Shown here: piece after piece, positions 8,721 through 17,789 of the stretch
Layout of the letters: every line of letters begins with the position of its first letter
How positions within the stretch are numbered: the first letter of the stretch is position 1
NCBI RefSeq assembly: GCF_018417535.1
Contig: NZ_CP070977.1
Coordinates: forward strand, 3,348,001-3,412,000
Origin: Burkholderia pyrrocinia
GTDB taxonomy: Bacteria; Pseudomonadota; Gammaproteobacteria; Burkholderiales; Burkholderiaceae
Direction: 5' to 3'
Length of the DNA stretch: 64,000 bases
Notes under the pieces: generated by a model
What the model saw: only the letters and a program-made list of their open reading frames with translations
Told to the model about the DNA's origin: nothing
Databases searched by the model: none
Translations under genes and position numbers: made by a program

Positions 8721-8732
8721 GCGAATCCCGCC

Positions 8733-9569
8733 ATGCTGTCTACCGCGCTGATTGTCTTTCGTGAAGTGCTCGAGGCCGCGCTGGTGGTCTCGATCGTGAT
8801 GGCCGCCACGAAGGGCGTGCCGCGGCGCGGCTGGTGGGTCGGCGGCGGGCTCGTCGGCGGCGTGGTCGGCGCGGGCCTGATCGCCGTGTTCGCCGACGCG
8901 ATCTCGCAGTGGGCGTCCGGCATGGGCCAGGAAGTATTCAACGCGGGCGTGATGTTCGTCGCGACGCTGATGCTGGCCTGGCACTGCATCTGGATGAGCC
9001 GGCACGGCCGCGAGATGGCGCTGCACATGGGCGAAGTCGGACGGGCCGTCGCGGCCGGCAGCCGGCCGCTGACCGGGCTGGCGATCGTGGTCGGTGTCGC
9101 GGTGCTGCGCGAAGGCTCCGAGGCCGTGCTGTTCCTGTACGGCATCGCCGCGGGCGATCCGGGGCAGACGCCGCAGATGGTCGCGGGCGGGCTGCTTGGC
9201 GTGCTCGGCGGGGCCGGGCTCGGCTATGCGATGTATGCGGGGCTGCTGCAGATTCCGCTGAAGCGCCTGTTCTCCGTCACCAACGGGTTGATCGTGCTGC
9301 TGGCGGCAGGGATGGCGAGCCAGTGCGTCGGCTTCCTGCTGGCGGCGGGGCTTGTCCCGTCGTGGGGCGACGCGATCTGGGATACGTCGTGGCTGCTCAA
9401 GGATACGAGCATCGTCGGCAAGGCGCTGCATACGCTGATTGGCTATACCGCAAGCCCGGCGGGCATCCAGATCGCCGCATACGTCGCGACGCTGGTGGCG
9501 ATCGTCGGGCTGACGCGGCTCGTCGGCCGTCCGCAGGCGACAGTGAGACCGCCGCGGGCTGCCGCGTGA
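8733..9569 (+). CDS. FTR1-family high-affinity iron permease (FtrC/EfeU-like)
   Basis: A 278-residue inner-membrane protein with about seven hydrophobic segments. Both REXXE iron-binding motifs of the FTR1 family are intact: REVLE at residues 10-14 and REGSE at 126-130. It follows the cupredoxin gene by 12 bp. Bacterial systems of this type also use a P19/FtrA or DyP-peroxidase partner and sometimes a polyferredoxin (FtrD); neither is present next to these genes. A strong hairpin terminator follows directly (9588-9618). Confidence 0.93.
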   Translation: MLSTALIVFREVLEAALVVSIVMAATKGVPRRGWWVGGGLVGGVVGAGLIAVFADAISQWASGMGQEVFNAGVMFVATLMLAWHCIWMSRHGREMALHMGEVGRAVAAGSRPLTGLAIVVGVAVLREGSEAVLFLYGIAAGDPGQTPQMVAGGLLGVLGGAGLGYAMYAGLLQIPLKRLFSVTNGLIVLLAAGMASQCVGFLLAAGLVPSWGDAIWDTSWLLKDTSIVGKALHTLIGYTASPAGIQIAAYVATLVAIVGLTRLVGRPQATVRPPRAAA

Positions 9570-9587
9570 GTTTTCCGGGTTCGAATC

Positions 9588-9618
9588 AAAGAAGGGGCGT
9601 CATGGACGCCCCTTCTTT
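9588..9618. terminator. Bidirectional intrinsic terminator after the iron permease
   Basis: A 14-bp perfect stem (AAAGAAGGGGCGTC paired with GACGCCCCTTCTTT) with a 3-nt loop, flanked by A-rich and T-rich ends. It lies between the rightward permease gene and the leftward genes ending at 9680, so it can serve both. Confidence 0.88.
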
Positions 9619-9679
9619 CGTTTACCGTTCGCGGCCGGCTCGTGTACGGCGGCGCGCCGGATGCACGCGGCCACGCCGG

Positions 9680-9898
9680 TCAGCGGTGGCTGTCGATCCA
9701 CGCGCGGGCCCATTCGAGTCCGGCCTCGCGCGCGTCGTCCTCGGTGTCGAACACACCGAGCACGCCGGACGCCTCGACGAGCCGGTTGTTCTGCGTGATC
9801 GTGCCGCTTGCCGCGAAGCGTTCGGGCTGCAGGATCTCGTCCTGCTGCAGGATCGCGTGGCCCCAGATCTGGTAGCCGAGGTAGTTTTGCGCTTCCAT
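9680..9898 (-). CDS. Conserved-looking small hypothetical protein, 72 aa
   Basis: I do not recognise a named family. The 72-residue soluble protein begins MEAQNYLGYQIWGHAI and contains FDTEDDAREAGLEWARAWID, an amphipathic helix like those ending small DUF proteins that bind through a beta-sheet. There is no signal peptide or membrane segment. Its ATG overlaps the stop of the upstream exported protein by one base (TAATG), indicating translational coupling, and both lie downstream of glmS on the same strand. Codon use matches neighbours, so I consider it a real gene. Confidence 0.72.
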   Translation of the reverse strand: MEAQNYLGYQIWGHAILQQDEILQPERFAASGTITQNNRLVEASGVLGVFDTEDDAREAGLEWARAWIDSHR

Positions 9899-10365
9899 TA
9901 TCGAGTCACCTCCGCGGAGCGGTTGTGCGTACCGACCCGCAGCACGTTGCCGTCCGGCGTGTATTGCCGCGGGATGTCGGAGAAATTGAGTGCGTGCGTC
10001 GCGTCGGGGCCGGCAGGCTGCATCACCGTGAGACGTCCCGGCGCGGGCTGCGCGACGGGGCGCGGTGCGGCCGGTGCGTCGGCCGCGGCGGCGGGCGGGC
10101 GATGCGAACCGGCTTTCACGGTTTGCGCGACACGGCGCTTGTGCGGTTTCGCGGCGGCCTTCGGCGTTGCGCTCGCGTGCTTCTCGGCGTTCTTGCCGGC
10201 GCGTGCGTCGGCAAGCGCGCGCGCGGCCGGCATACGGGCTTCCGGCGTACGTGCCGCCGGCTGCCGTGCCTCGGGCGGGTTCCAGACCTCGACGTAGTGC
10301 TCGGTGGCCCAGCCCGTCGACGCGAACGTCAGCGCCAGCAATCCGCATCCAAACAGTCTTACCAT
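9898..10365 (-). CDS. Exported Ala/Pro-rich hypothetical protein
   Basis: A 155-residue protein with a Sec signal peptide (MVRLFGCGLLALTFASTGWA-T), then a long basic Ala/Pro-rich, presumably disordered segment (about 30-110). A short conserved-looking C-terminus follows, with LNFSDIPRQYTPDGNVLRVG. No catalytic motif is visible. The start ATG was chosen because it opens the signal peptide. It is the first of two overlapped genes, 73 bp downstream of glmS. Function unknown; a periplasmic or envelope location is likely. Confidence 0.7.
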   Translation of the reverse strand: MVRLFGCGLLALTFASTGWATEHYVEVWNPPEARQPAARTPEARMPAARALADARAGKNAEKHASATPKAAAKPHKRRVAQTVKAGSHRPPAAAADAPAAPRPVAQPAPGRLTVMQPAGPDATHALNFSDIPRQYTPDGNVLRVGTHNRSAEVTR

Positions 10366-10437
10366 TGTCTCTCCGTCTGTCTCGTCGGTGCGCCGGGCCG
10401 GCCGCACCTGGCCGGCCGCACCGATCGGCGTCCTGCT

Positions 10438-12255
10438 TTACTCCACCGTCACCGATTTCGCGAGGTTCCGCGGCTTGTCGACGTCGGTGCCGCGTGCACA
10501 CGCGGTGTGATACGCGAGCAGTTGCAGCGGCACGACGTGCAGGATCGGCGACAGCTGCCCGTAGTGCTCCGGCATCCGGATCACGTGCAGGCCGTCGTCG
10601 TTGACGATCTGCGTATCGGCATCGGCGAACACGTACAGCTCGCCGCCGCGCGCACGCACTTCCTGCATGTTCGACTTCAGCTTCTCGAGCAGCGTGTCGT
10701 TCGGCGCGACCGTGACGACCGGCATCGCTTCCGTGACGAGCGCGAGCGGCCCGTGCTTCAGTTCGCCGGCCGGATAGGCCTCGGCGTGGATGTACGAGAT
10801 TTCCTTCAGCTTCAGCGCGCCTTCGAGCGCGATCGGGTAGTGCAGCCCGCGGCCGAGGAACAGCGCGTTTTCCTTGCGCGCGAATTCCTCCGACCACGCG
10901 ATGATCTGCGGCTCCAGCGCGAGCACGCTGTTCAGCGCGGCCGGCAGGTGGCGCAATTGCTTCAGGAATTCGGCTTCCTGCGCGGCGTCGACATGCCCGC
11001 GCAGCTTGCCGAGCGTCGCGGCCAGCACGAACAGCGCGACGAGCTGCGTCGTGAACGCCTTCGTGGACGCAACGCCGATCTCGGTGCCCGCGTGCGTCAG
11101 GAACTGCATTTCGGTCAGGCGCACCATCGCGCTTGTCGCGACGTTGCAGACCGCGAGCGTATGCGTGTGGCCGAGCGACTGCGCATGCTTGAGCGCCGCG
11201 AGCGTGTCGGCCGTCTCGCCCGACTGCGAGATCACGAGCACGAGCTGGCGCGGGTTCGGCACCGATTCGCGATACCGGTATTCGCTCGCGATCTCGACCT
11301 GGGTCGGGATCTTCGCGATCGATTCGAGCCAGTACTTCGCGGTGAGGCCCGAGTAGTAGCTCGTGCCGCACGCGAGGATCAGCAGGCTGTCGACGTCCGC
11401 GAACGCGGCGGGCGCGGCGTCGCCGAACAGCGTCGCGTCGAACGCGTCGGTCTGCGGCACGGTATCGCCGATCGCGCGCGGCTGCTCGAAGATTTCCTTC
11501 TGCATGAAGTGGCGATACGGGCCCAGCTCGACCGCGCCGCCGTATGCGCTGACGACGCGGATGTCGCGCTGCACGGTGGCGCCGTGGCGGTCGACGATCT
11601 TCACGCCGTCGAGCGACAGCTCGCACACGTCGCCTTCCTCGAGGAACGTGAAGCGGTCGGTGCTGCCCGCAAGCGCGAGCGCATCGGACGCGAGGAAGTT
11701 CTCGCCGTCGCCGTGGCCGACGACGAGCGGCGAACCCTGGCGCGCGCCGACGACGGTGTGCGGCTGGTCCTTGTGGATCACGGCGATCGCATACGCGCCG
11801 TGCAACTGCTGCACCGCCTCGCGCACCGCGTCGAACAGGTTGCCGCGATACAGGCTGTGCACGAGGTGCGCGATCACTTCGGTGTCGGTCTGCGACACGA
11901 ATTCGTAGCCCTTCGCGCGCAGCGCGTCGCGCAGCGGCTCGAAGTTCTCGATGATGCCGTTGTGGACGAGCGCGAGCGCGTTCGACGAGAAGATCGGGTG
12001 CGCGTTGTGCGTGACGGGCGCGCCGTGCGTCGCCCAGCGCGTGTGCGCGACGCCGGTCGTGCCTTCGAGGTGCGATTCGCGCACCTGCGCGTCGAGATCG
12101 GCGACGCGCGCGACGCTGCGCGCGCGCTTCGGTGCGCCCGGCTCGAGCACGGCGACGCCGCACGAGTCGTAGCCACGGTATTCGAGGCGCCGCAATCCTT
12201 CGATCAGCACCGGAACGATATTACGCTGCGCAACTGCGCCGACAATGCCGCACAT
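10438..12255 (-). CDS. glmS: Glucosamine-fructose-6-phosphate aminotransferase (isomerizing)
   Basis: A 605-residue enzyme that makes glucosamine-6-phosphate from fructose-6-phosphate and glutamine, the entry to peptidoglycan and lipopolysaccharide amino sugars. The N-terminal class II glutaminase domain starts [10 protein letters not shown] with the nucleophile Cys directly after Met, and has EYRGYDSCG near 25-33. Two SIS sugar-isomerase domains follow ([10 protein letters not shown] and [10 protein letters not shown] near 300-350; [20 protein letters not shown] near 470), ending in the classical [11 protein letters not shown]. Length equals the family standard. It lies 54 bp downstream of glmU, the same order as in E. 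coli, and a GC-rich hairpin lies between them. Confidence 0.98.
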   Translation of the reverse strand: MCGIVGAVAQRNIVPVLIEGLRRLEYRGYDSCGVAVLEPGAPKRARSVARVADLDAQVRESHLEGTTGVAHTRWATHGAPVTHNAHPIFSSNALALVHNGIIENFEPLRDALRAKGYEFVSQTDTEVIAHLVHSLYRGNLFDAVREAVQQLHGAYAIAVIHKDQPHTVVGARQGSPLVVGHGDGENFLASDALALAGSTDRFTFLEEGDVCELSLDGVKIVDRHGATVQRDIRVVSAYGGAVELGPYRHFMQKEIFEQPRAIGDTVPQTDAFDATLFGDAAPAAFADVDSLLILACGTSYYSGLTAKYWLESIAKIPTQVEIASEYRYRESVPNPRQLVLVISQSGETADTLAALKHAQSLGHTHTLAVCNVATSAMVRLTEMQFLTHAGTEIGVASTKAFTTQLVALFVLAATLGKLRGHVDAAQEAEFLKQLRHLPAALNSVLALEPQIIAWSEEFARKENALFLGRGLHYPIALEGALKLKEISYIHAEAYPAGELKHGPLALVTEAMPVVTVAPNDTLLEKLKSNMQEVRARGGELYVFADADTQIVNDDGLHVIRMPEHYGQLSPILHVVPLQLLAYHTACARGTDVDKPRNLAKSVTVE

Positions 12256-12279
12256 GAATGGTCAGTCCTGTAAGTCGAA

Positions 12280-12302
12280 GCGGGCGCCGCCCGGGCGCCC
12301 GC
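12280..12302. other. GC-rich hairpin between glmU and glmS
   Basis: A 9-bp perfect stem (GCGGGCGCC/GGCGCCCGC) with a 5-nt loop sits in the 54-bp spacer. There is no U-tract, so it is probably not a terminator. It could protect or direct processing of the glmUS transcript, but that is inference. Confidence 0.55.
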
Positions 12303-12309
12303 AAAAGGT

Positions 12310-13671
12310 TCAGCTTTTCTTCTTGACCGGGCGGACGTAGCCGCTCTTCGCGGTCTGGGTCTTCTCGTTCAACACGAGCAGGCCGTCGGCAACGTCCTTC
12401 CAGATCGTCGTGCCGGCGGCGATCGTCACGCCGCGGCCGATGCGCACGGGCGCGACGAGCTGCGTGTCGGAGCCGACGAACACGTCGTCCTCGATCACGG
12501 TGCGGAACTTGTTCGCGCCGTCGTAGTTGCAGGTGATCGTGCCCGCGCCGATGTTCACGCGCGCGCCGATGTCGGCGTCGCCGATGTACGTGAGGTGATT
12601 CGCCTTCGAGCCGTGGCCGATCACCGCGTTCTTCACCTCGACGAAGTTGCCGACGTGCGCTTCGTCCGCGAGCTGCGCGCCGGGGCGCAGCCGTGCGTAC
12701 GGGCCGATCACGGTGTGCGCGCCGAGCACGGCGCCGTCGATGTGCGTGAACGCGTCGATGCGCGTGCCGGCGCCGACCGACGCGTTGCGGATCACGCAGT
12801 TCGCGCCGATCGTCACGTTGTCGGCGAGCGTCACGTTGCCTTCGAACACGCAGTTCACGTCGATCGACACGTCGCGGCCGCAGCGCAGCGTGCCGCGCAC
12901 GTCGACGCGCGCCGGATCGGCGAGCGTGACGCCGTCGACGAGCAGCGCTTCCGCGACATTGCGCTGGTGAATGCGCTCGAGCTCGGCGAGCTGCGCCTTG
13001 CTGTTCACGCCGAGCGTTTCCCATTCGTCGTCGGGCTGCGACGTGACGACCTCGAAACCGGCCTCGATCGCGAGCTCGACGACGTCGGTCAGGTAGTACT
13101 CGCCTTGCGCGTTTTCGTTCTTCAACGCGCCGAGCCACATCGACAGCTGGGCCGTGGGCGTGATGATGATGCCGGTGTTGATCTCGGCGATCTTCAGCTC
13201 TTCCGGCGACGCGTCCTTCTGCTCGACGATGCGCGTGACGAAGCCGGACACGTCGCGCACGATGCGGCCATAGCCGGTCGGATCGTCGAGCGTGACGGTC
13301 AGAATCCCGTAGCGGCCGTCGCGCGCGGCGTCGACCAGACGCTGCAGCGTCGACGCGCGGGTGAGCGGCACGTCGCCGTACAGCACGAGCGTCGGTTGCG
13401 CGGGATCGAGGAGCGGCAGCGCCTGGCGCACCGCATGGCCGGTACCGAGCTGCTCGGCCTGCACCGCGAACTGGACATCGGGCGCGGCGACGGCAGCCTG
13501 GACCTGCTCGGCGCCGTGACCGACGACGACGACGAGCCGGGACGGCTGCAGCGTGCGCGCGGTGTCGATGACGTGGGAGAGGAGCGGCCTGCCGGCCAGG
13601 GGGTGAAGCACTTTCGGCAGCGCGGAACGCATGCGCTTGCCGGTGCCTGCCGCCAAAATCACGATATTCAT
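12310..13671 (-). CDS. glmU: Bifunctional GlcNAc-1-P uridyltransferase / glucosamine-1-P acetyltransferase
   Basis: A 453-residue bifunctional enzyme making UDP-GlcNAc from glucosamine-1-phosphate, acetyl-CoA and UTP. The N-terminal nucleotidyltransferase shows the signature [20 protein letters not shown] (residues 6-25). LYGDVPL and TGIIITPT follow. The C-terminal half is a left-handed beta-helix of hexapeptide repeats (for example [15 protein letters not shown]), with acetyltransferase residues in [11 protein letters not shown] and CNYDGANK. It precedes glmS on the minus strand, so two consecutive amino-sugar steps are probably co-transcribed. Confidence 0.98.
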   Translation of the reverse strand: MNIVILAAGTGKRMRSALPKVLHPLAGRPLLSHVIDTARTLQPSRLVVVVGHGAEQVQAAVAAPDVQFAVQAEQLGTGHAVRQALPLLDPAQPTLVLYGDVPLTRASTLQRLVDAARDGRYGILTVTLDDPTGYGRIVRDVSGFVTRIVEQKDASPEELKIAEINTGIIITPTAQLSMWLGALKNENAQGEYYLTDVVELAIEAGFEVVTSQPDDEWETLGVNSKAQLAELERIHQRNVAEALLVDGVTLADPARVDVRGTLRCGRDVSIDVNCVFEGNVTLADNVTIGANCVIRNASVGAGTRIDAFTHIDGAVLGAHTVIGPYARLRPGAQLADEAHVGNFVEVKNAVIGHGSKANHLTYIGDADIGARVNIGAGTITCNYDGANKFRTVIEDDVFVGSDTQLVAPVRIGRGVTIAAGTTIWKDVADGLLVLNEKTQTAKSGYVRPVKKKS

Positions 13672-13807
13672 GGCGCCAGCTTTGTCGGTGGAGTTCGGAG
13701 CCGGTTATTTTAGCATGCGGCCCCCGTCGTTCCGGGCCGCCGCGGCAGGGCCTCCACGCCGGAACGGACGGCTGGCGCCTCCGTTCCGGCGGGTCTTCCG
13801 ACCCCGC

Positions 13808-14800
13808 TTACAGGTCGTCGAACTGGACGATCGAGATCGATTTGGCGGCGCCCGGCGCCGCTGCGTCGTCGCCCGACGCGCACGGTTCCTCGTCGAACGC
13901 GATGTCGCCCTGCGGATCGGCTTCGCCTGTCGCGCGCAGCGACGTGAACGGGAACAGCGTCGTGTCCATCAGGTGCGACGGCACGACCTTCGCGAGCGCG
14001 TTGAACATGTTCTCGACGCGGCCCGGGAAGCGCTTGTCCCATTCGCGGATCAGCGCCTTCATTTCCGCGCGCTTCAGGTTCGGCTGGCTGCCGCACAGGT
14101 TGCACGGGATGATCGGGAATTCGCGCAGCTCCGCGTATTTCTCGAGATCGGTTTCCTTCACGTACGCGAGCGGGCGGATCACGATGTTCTTGCCGTCGTC
14201 CGACTGCAGCTTCGGCGGCATCCCCTTCAGCTTGCCGCCGTAGAACATGTTGAGCAGCAGCGTCTGCACGATGTCGTCGCGGTGGTGGCCGAGCGCGATC
14301 TTGGTCGCGCCGAGCTCGCCGGCCACGCGGTACAGGATCCCGCGGCGCAGCCGCGAGCACAGCGAGCAGGTCGTCTTGCCTTCGGGCACGAGCCGCTTGA
14401 CGATGCTGTAGGTGTCCTGGTTCTCGATATGGAACGGCACGCCGACCTGCTTCAGGTATTCGGGCAGCACATGCTCGGGGAAGCCCGGCTGCTTCTGGTC
14501 GAGGTTCACCGCGACGATGTCGAAGTCGATCGGCGCGCGCTCGCGCAGGCGCAGCAGCACGTCGAGCATCGCGTAGCTGTCCTTGCCGCCGGACAGGCAG
14601 ACCATCACCTTGTCGCCGTGCTCGATCATGTTGTAGTCGCCGATCGCCTGGCCGACCTGGCGCGCGATCCGCTTGAACAGCTTGTTGTTCTCGTACGCTT
14701 CCTTCTGCTCGCGGCGCGTCAGCGCCTGGCGGCCGGCCGGGGCGGCGGCGTCGAGGGTGGCGGCGTCGGCCGCCGTGTCATTCATGTGGGGGGCGTTCAT
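13808..14800 (-). CDS. ttcA: tRNA 2-thiocytidine(32) synthetase TtcA
   Basis: A 330-residue PP-loop ATPase that thiolates cytidine 32 of certain tRNAs. The PP-loop is [12 protein letters not shown] (about 70-81). The two CxxC pairs for the [4Fe-4S] cluster are [10 protein letters not shown] and CNLCGSQPN, and [19 protein letters not shown] is the conserved ATP/tRNA segment. The chosen ATG overlaps the folB stop by four bases (ATGA), indicating coupling. The start MNAPHMNDT is favoured over upstream in-frame codons lying within folB. The C-terminal ~25 residues are Ala/Asp-rich and variable. Confidence 0.97.
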   Translation of the reverse strand: MNAPHMNDTAADAATLDAAAPAGRQALTRREQKEAYENNKLFKRIARQVGQAIGDYNMIEHGDKVMVCLSGGKDSYAMLDVLLRLRERAPIDFDIVAVNLDQKQPGFPEHVLPEYLKQVGVPFHIENQDTYSIVKRLVPEGKTTCSLCSRLRRGILYRVAGELGATKIALGHHRDDIVQTLLLNMFYGGKLKGMPPKLQSDDGKNIVIRPLAYVKETDLEKYAELREFPIIPCNLCGSQPNLKRAEMKALIREWDKRFPGRVENMFNALAKVVPSHLMDTTLFPFTSLRATGEADPQGDIAFDEEPCASGDDAAAPGAAKSISIVQFDDL

Positions 14801-15201
14801 GCGCGCTCCTCGTCCTTGATGCGAAAGACTTCGACGCCGACGGCGTCGCAGTCCGGATAGGCGTCCGGTTTCTCGGTACAGACGCGTACCGCGCGCACGG
14901 CATCGTGCGCCAGCAGGCGCGCGGCGATCGCGTCGCACAGCGTTTCCTGCAGATGGATGTGGCCGCGCGCCACGCATTGCGCGACGCTCTGCTTCATCAG
15001 GTCGTAGTCGACGACTTCATGGAGACGGTCGTCGACAGGGGTGGACAGCGCGAGCGGCACGAACAGGTCGACGTTGATGACGACGCGCTGCTCGCCGCGC
15101 TTCTCGTGTTCGAAGGCACCGATGTTGATGTGCACCTCGTAATCGCGCAGGTAGAGCCTGCGGCAATCCGCGAGGCGGGGGTGCAGGAGAGCGGAAAACA
15201 T
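14797..15201 (-). CDS. folB: Dihydroneopterin aldolase
   Basis: A 134-residue protein of the FolB/FolX fold, converting dihydroneopterin to 6-hydroxymethyl-dihydropterin in folate synthesis. Recognisable features are [20 protein letters not shown] near 38-57, VVDYDLM near 75 and the C-terminal [17 protein letters not shown] carrying the conserved Lys/Pro region. It starts at the ATG of MFSALLHP, and its stop overlaps the ttcA start. It is preceded by the SDR-like gene, which is common beside folB in beta-proteobacteria. Confidence 0.93.
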   Translation of the reverse strand: MFSALLHPRLADCRRLYLRDYEVHINIGAFEHEKRGEQRVVINVDLFVPLALSTPVDDRLHEVVDYDLMKQSVAQCVARGHIHLQETLCDAIAARLLAHDAVRAVRVCTEKPDAYPDCDAVGVEVFRIKDEERA

Positions 15202-15278
15202 GGTCGTCCCAGTCAAATTGGCGTGCGCGCACGCAAAGCGGCGCGGGCGGCGGCGGTCAGGCCGCGCGCCCGCGCGGT

Positions 15279-16022
15279 TCATTCATTCGGGCCGGCGGCG
15301 GGCGGCACGAGGTGCTCGCCGCCGTCGACGGTCAGCGTCGCGCCCGTGACGCCGGGCGCGCTCGCGAGATAGCAGGCGGCCGCCGCGATGTCGTCCGCGT
15401 GCGCCGCGTGGCCGCGCACCAGCGCCGCGACCCGCACCTTCGGCGCGAGCGCCAGCGCCAGCGCCGACGTCGCGCGGTTCAGCGCGGCCTGCATCAGCGC
15501 GTGCGACAACTGCGCCGGTGCCGGGTGAAACAGCGCCTGGTCCAGCAAGTGGATCGCGCACGCGCGCAGCGCTTCGTTCTCGCGCGCGGCATCGGGCGTC
15601 GCCTCGGCGAGCGCGCGGGCCAGCGCGAGCGGCGCCGTCACGTTGCGCGCGAGCGCGCCGGCGAGCGACGCACCGTCCACCGTGTGCGCGTCGTCGGCGC
15701 CTGCACTCGCGCTCACGAACACCGCGCACGCGGGCCGGCCGAGCGCCGCGCCGCACGCGGCGACGAGTGCGGCTGCATCGGTTTCCAGGGCCAGATCGGC
15801 GTCGAGCACGGCCGCACGGCGGCCGAGCGCCGCGACTTCGGCGACGAGCGCGTCGGCTGCTGCGCGCGGCGCGCCGTGGCTGCGCTGCAGCGCGACGTCC
15901 CAGCCGCGGCGCGCGAATCCCGTCGCGAGCGCACGACCGATCGACGCGGCATCGGCCGCACTGCCCAGGGCGCCCGCGACGAGCACCACGCGCAGGGTCG
16001 ACGTATCGGCTGAAACGGTCAT
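15279..16022 (-). CDS. Degenerate short-chain dehydrogenase/reductase family protein
   Basis: A 247-residue Rossmann-fold protein of SDR type. The N-terminal nucleotide-binding strand reads VVLVAGALGSAADAASIGRALA, so the glycine motif is altered. The middle has FVSASAGADD (usual place of NNAG) and the end keeps the family signature YLASAPGVTGATLTVDGGEHL. At the active-site helix the usual Tyr-X3-Lys reads His-Ala-Leu-Met-Gln (LSHALMQAALN), so both catalytic residues seem lost. It is followed by folB, where reductases of pteridines (FolM type) are sometimes found. A non-catalytic or altered role is inferred. Its start is only 13 bp from the divergent methyltransferase start. Confidence 0.85.
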   Translation of the reverse strand: MTVSADTSTLRVVLVAGALGSAADAASIGRALATGFARRGWDVALQRSHGAPRAAADALVAEVAALGRRAAVLDADLALETDAAALVAACGAALGRPACAVFVSASAGADDAHTVDGASLAGALARNVTAPLALARALAEATPDAARENEALRACAIHLLDQALFHPAPAQLSHALMQAALNRATSALALALAPKVRVAALVRGHAAHADDIAAAACYLASAPGVTGATLTVDGGEHLVPPAAGPNE

Positions 16023-16035
16023 TTACAATGCCGGG

Positions 16036-17232
16036 ATGAACCCGAAAGCTCACGAACCCGCTAGTTTACCTGCTCCCGGCCCTGACGCGCTCGCGCAGTC
16101 CGAAACCCTTGCCGCGCAACTGCGCGACGAGATCGCGGCGGCCGGCGGCTGGCTGCCGTTCGACCGCTTCATGGAGCGTACGCTGTACGCGCCGGGCCTC
16201 GGCTATTACAGCGGCGGCGCGCGCAAGTTCGGGCGCCGCGCCGACGACGGCAGCGACTTCGTCACCGCGCCCGAGCTGTCGCCGCTGTTTGCGCAAACCC
16301 TCGCGCAACCGGTCGCGCAAGCGCTCGCGGCGAGCGGCACGCGCCGCGTGATGGAATTCGGCGCCGGCACGGGCAAGCTCGCGGCCGGGCTGCTCGCGGC
16401 GCTCGACGCGCTGGGCGTCGAACTCGACGAATACCTGATCGTCGACCTGTCCGGCGAGCTGCGCGAACGCCAGCGCGACACGATCGAGGCCGCCGCGCCG
16501 GCGCTCGCCGCGAAGGTGCGCTGGCTCGACGCGCTGCCCGAGCGGTTCGAGGGCGTCGTGGTCGGCAACGAGGTGCTCGACGCGATGCCGGTGCGGCTGT
16601 TCGCGAAGGCGGACGGCGCGTGGCACGAGCGCGGCGTCGCGCTCGACGCGCAGCACGCGTTCGTGTTCGAGGACCGGCCGGCCGCGCCGGCCAGCCAGCC
16701 GCCGGTGCTCGCGGCGCTCGGCGCCGATGTCGCCGACGGTTACGTGACCGAGACGCACGAGGCCGCGCTGGCGTTCACGCGCACCGTCTGCACGATGCTC
16801 GCGCGCGGCGCGGTGCTGCTGGTCGACTACGGCTTTCCCGCGCACGAGTACTACCATCCGCAGCGCGACCGCGGCACGCTGATGTGCCACTACCGCCACC
16901 ACGCGCACGACGACCCGTTCCTGTACCCGGGGCTGCAGGACATCACCGCGCACGTCGAATTCACCGGCATCTACGACGCGGCTGTCGCCGCCGGCGCCGA
17001 CCTGCTCGGCTACACGTCGCAGGCGCGTTTCCTGCTGAACGCGGGCATCACCGACGTGCTGGCCGCGATCGATCCGTCCGACATCCGGCAGTTCCTGCCG
17101 GCCGCGAACGCGGTGCAGAAGCTGATCTCCGAAGCCGAGATGGGCGAGCTGTTCAAGGTGATCGCGTTCTCGCGCGGAATCGACGGCACGCTCGACGCGT
17201 TCGCGCGCGGCGACCGTTCGCACGTGCTCTGA
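16036..17232 (+). CDS. Class I SAM-dependent methyltransferase, MidA/NDUFAF7 family
   Basis: A 398-residue protein of the Methyltransf_28 family, whose eukaryotic members methylate an arginine of respiratory complex I. Seen are MERTLYAPGLGYYSGGARKFG (about 43-63), the SAM-binding EFGAGTGKLAAGLL (about 112), the acidic VDLSGEL, the NEVLDAMPVRL motif (about 178) and LLVDYGFPAHEYYHPQR (about 266). The start ATG MNPKAHEP is 13 bp from the divergent SDR start. It runs into the small DUF2905 gene 7 bp downstream, presumably an operon. The substrate in bacteria is not established. Confidence 0.93.
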   Translation: MNPKAHEPASLPAPGPDALAQSETLAAQLRDEIAAAGGWLPFDRFMERTLYAPGLGYYSGGARKFGRRADDGSDFVTAPELSPLFAQTLAQPVAQALAASGTRRVMEFGAGTGKLAAGLLAALDALGVELDEYLIVDLSGELRERQRDTIEAAAPALAAKVRWLDALPERFEGVVVGNEVLDAMPVRLFAKADGAWHERGVALDAQHAFVFEDRPAAPASQPPVLAALGADVADGYVTETHEAALAFTRTVCTMLARGAVLLVDYGFPAHEYYHPQRDRGTLMCHYRHHAHDDPFLYPGLQDITAHVEFTGIYDAAVAAGADLLGYTSQARFLLNAGITDVLAAIDPSDIRQFLPAANAVQKLISEAEMGELFKVIAFSRGIDGTLDAFARGDRSHVL

Positions 17233-17239
17233 GCCCGGC

Positions 17240-17434
17240 ATGCTGCGCTGGCTGATGGCGTCGTTCGTCGCGGTGATGATCCTGACGCGCTGCTGGCCGT
17301 GGCTCGGCAAGCTCGGCATCGGGCGGATGCCGGGCGACGTCACGCTGACGCTCGGCGGGCGGCGCTACCCGTTCCCGTTCATGTCGACGCTGGTGCTGAC
17401 GATGCTGGTATCGATGGTTGCGCGGCTGCTCTGA
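17240..17434 (+). CDS. DUF2905 family small membrane protein
   Basis: A 64-residue protein with two hydrophobic segments (about 3-17 and 47-63) around a central LGIGRMPGDVTLTLGGRRYPFPF, the DUF2905 signature (Leu-Gly-x-Leu-Pro-Gly-Asp, then Phe-Tyr-Phe-Pro). It follows the MidA-type gene by 7 bp on the same strand. Function unknown; inner-membrane location is likely. Confidence 0.9.
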   Translation: MLRWLMASFVAVMILTRCWPWLGKLGIGRMPGDVTLTLGGRRYPFPFMSTLVLTMLVSMVARLL

Positions 17435-17459
17435 GCCGCGCCGAAAAGGGCGGTGCGCG

Positions 17460-17681
17460 TTACAGCTCGATCTCGCCGAGGATCCGGTGCGCGAGCGCCT
17501 TTGCCTCGTCGAACGCTTCTTCCTCGCTGGGGCTCGTCGAGTGGACGTCGTAGCGGGTGTTCTCGGTCTCGTCCCCGTCGTCCCGCGCGAGGATCACGTA
17601 ACCCTGGAACTGCCCGTTGGCCGCATGCTGGGTATGCGCCTTGGCCGTGTAGATGCCCTTCGTGAACGTGTTGGTGTCCAT
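17460..17681 (-). CDS. Small hypothetical acidic protein, 73 aa
   Basis: No family recognised. The 73-residue protein starts MDTNTFTKGIYTAKAHTQ and ends in an acidic helix, SPSEEEAFDEAKALAHRILG, with no membrane segment or signal. A GGGAGAGG ribosome site precedes the ATG at 17681. It is convergent with DUF2905 and stands alone, with codon use like its neighbours. Confidence 0.75.
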   Translation of the reverse strand: MDTNTFTKGIYTAKAHTQHAANGQFQGYVILARDDGDETENTRYDVHSTSPSEEEAFDEAKALAHRILGEIEL

Positions 17682-17789
17682 CGTGCCTCTCCCGCAAAAG
17701 GACACTTCATCGTAGCACTGCGGCGCAGCATGTACAGCGCGGCTTATCGGTGACCGAACGGCGCCCGGTCGGCGTTCGATCAGCCTTCG

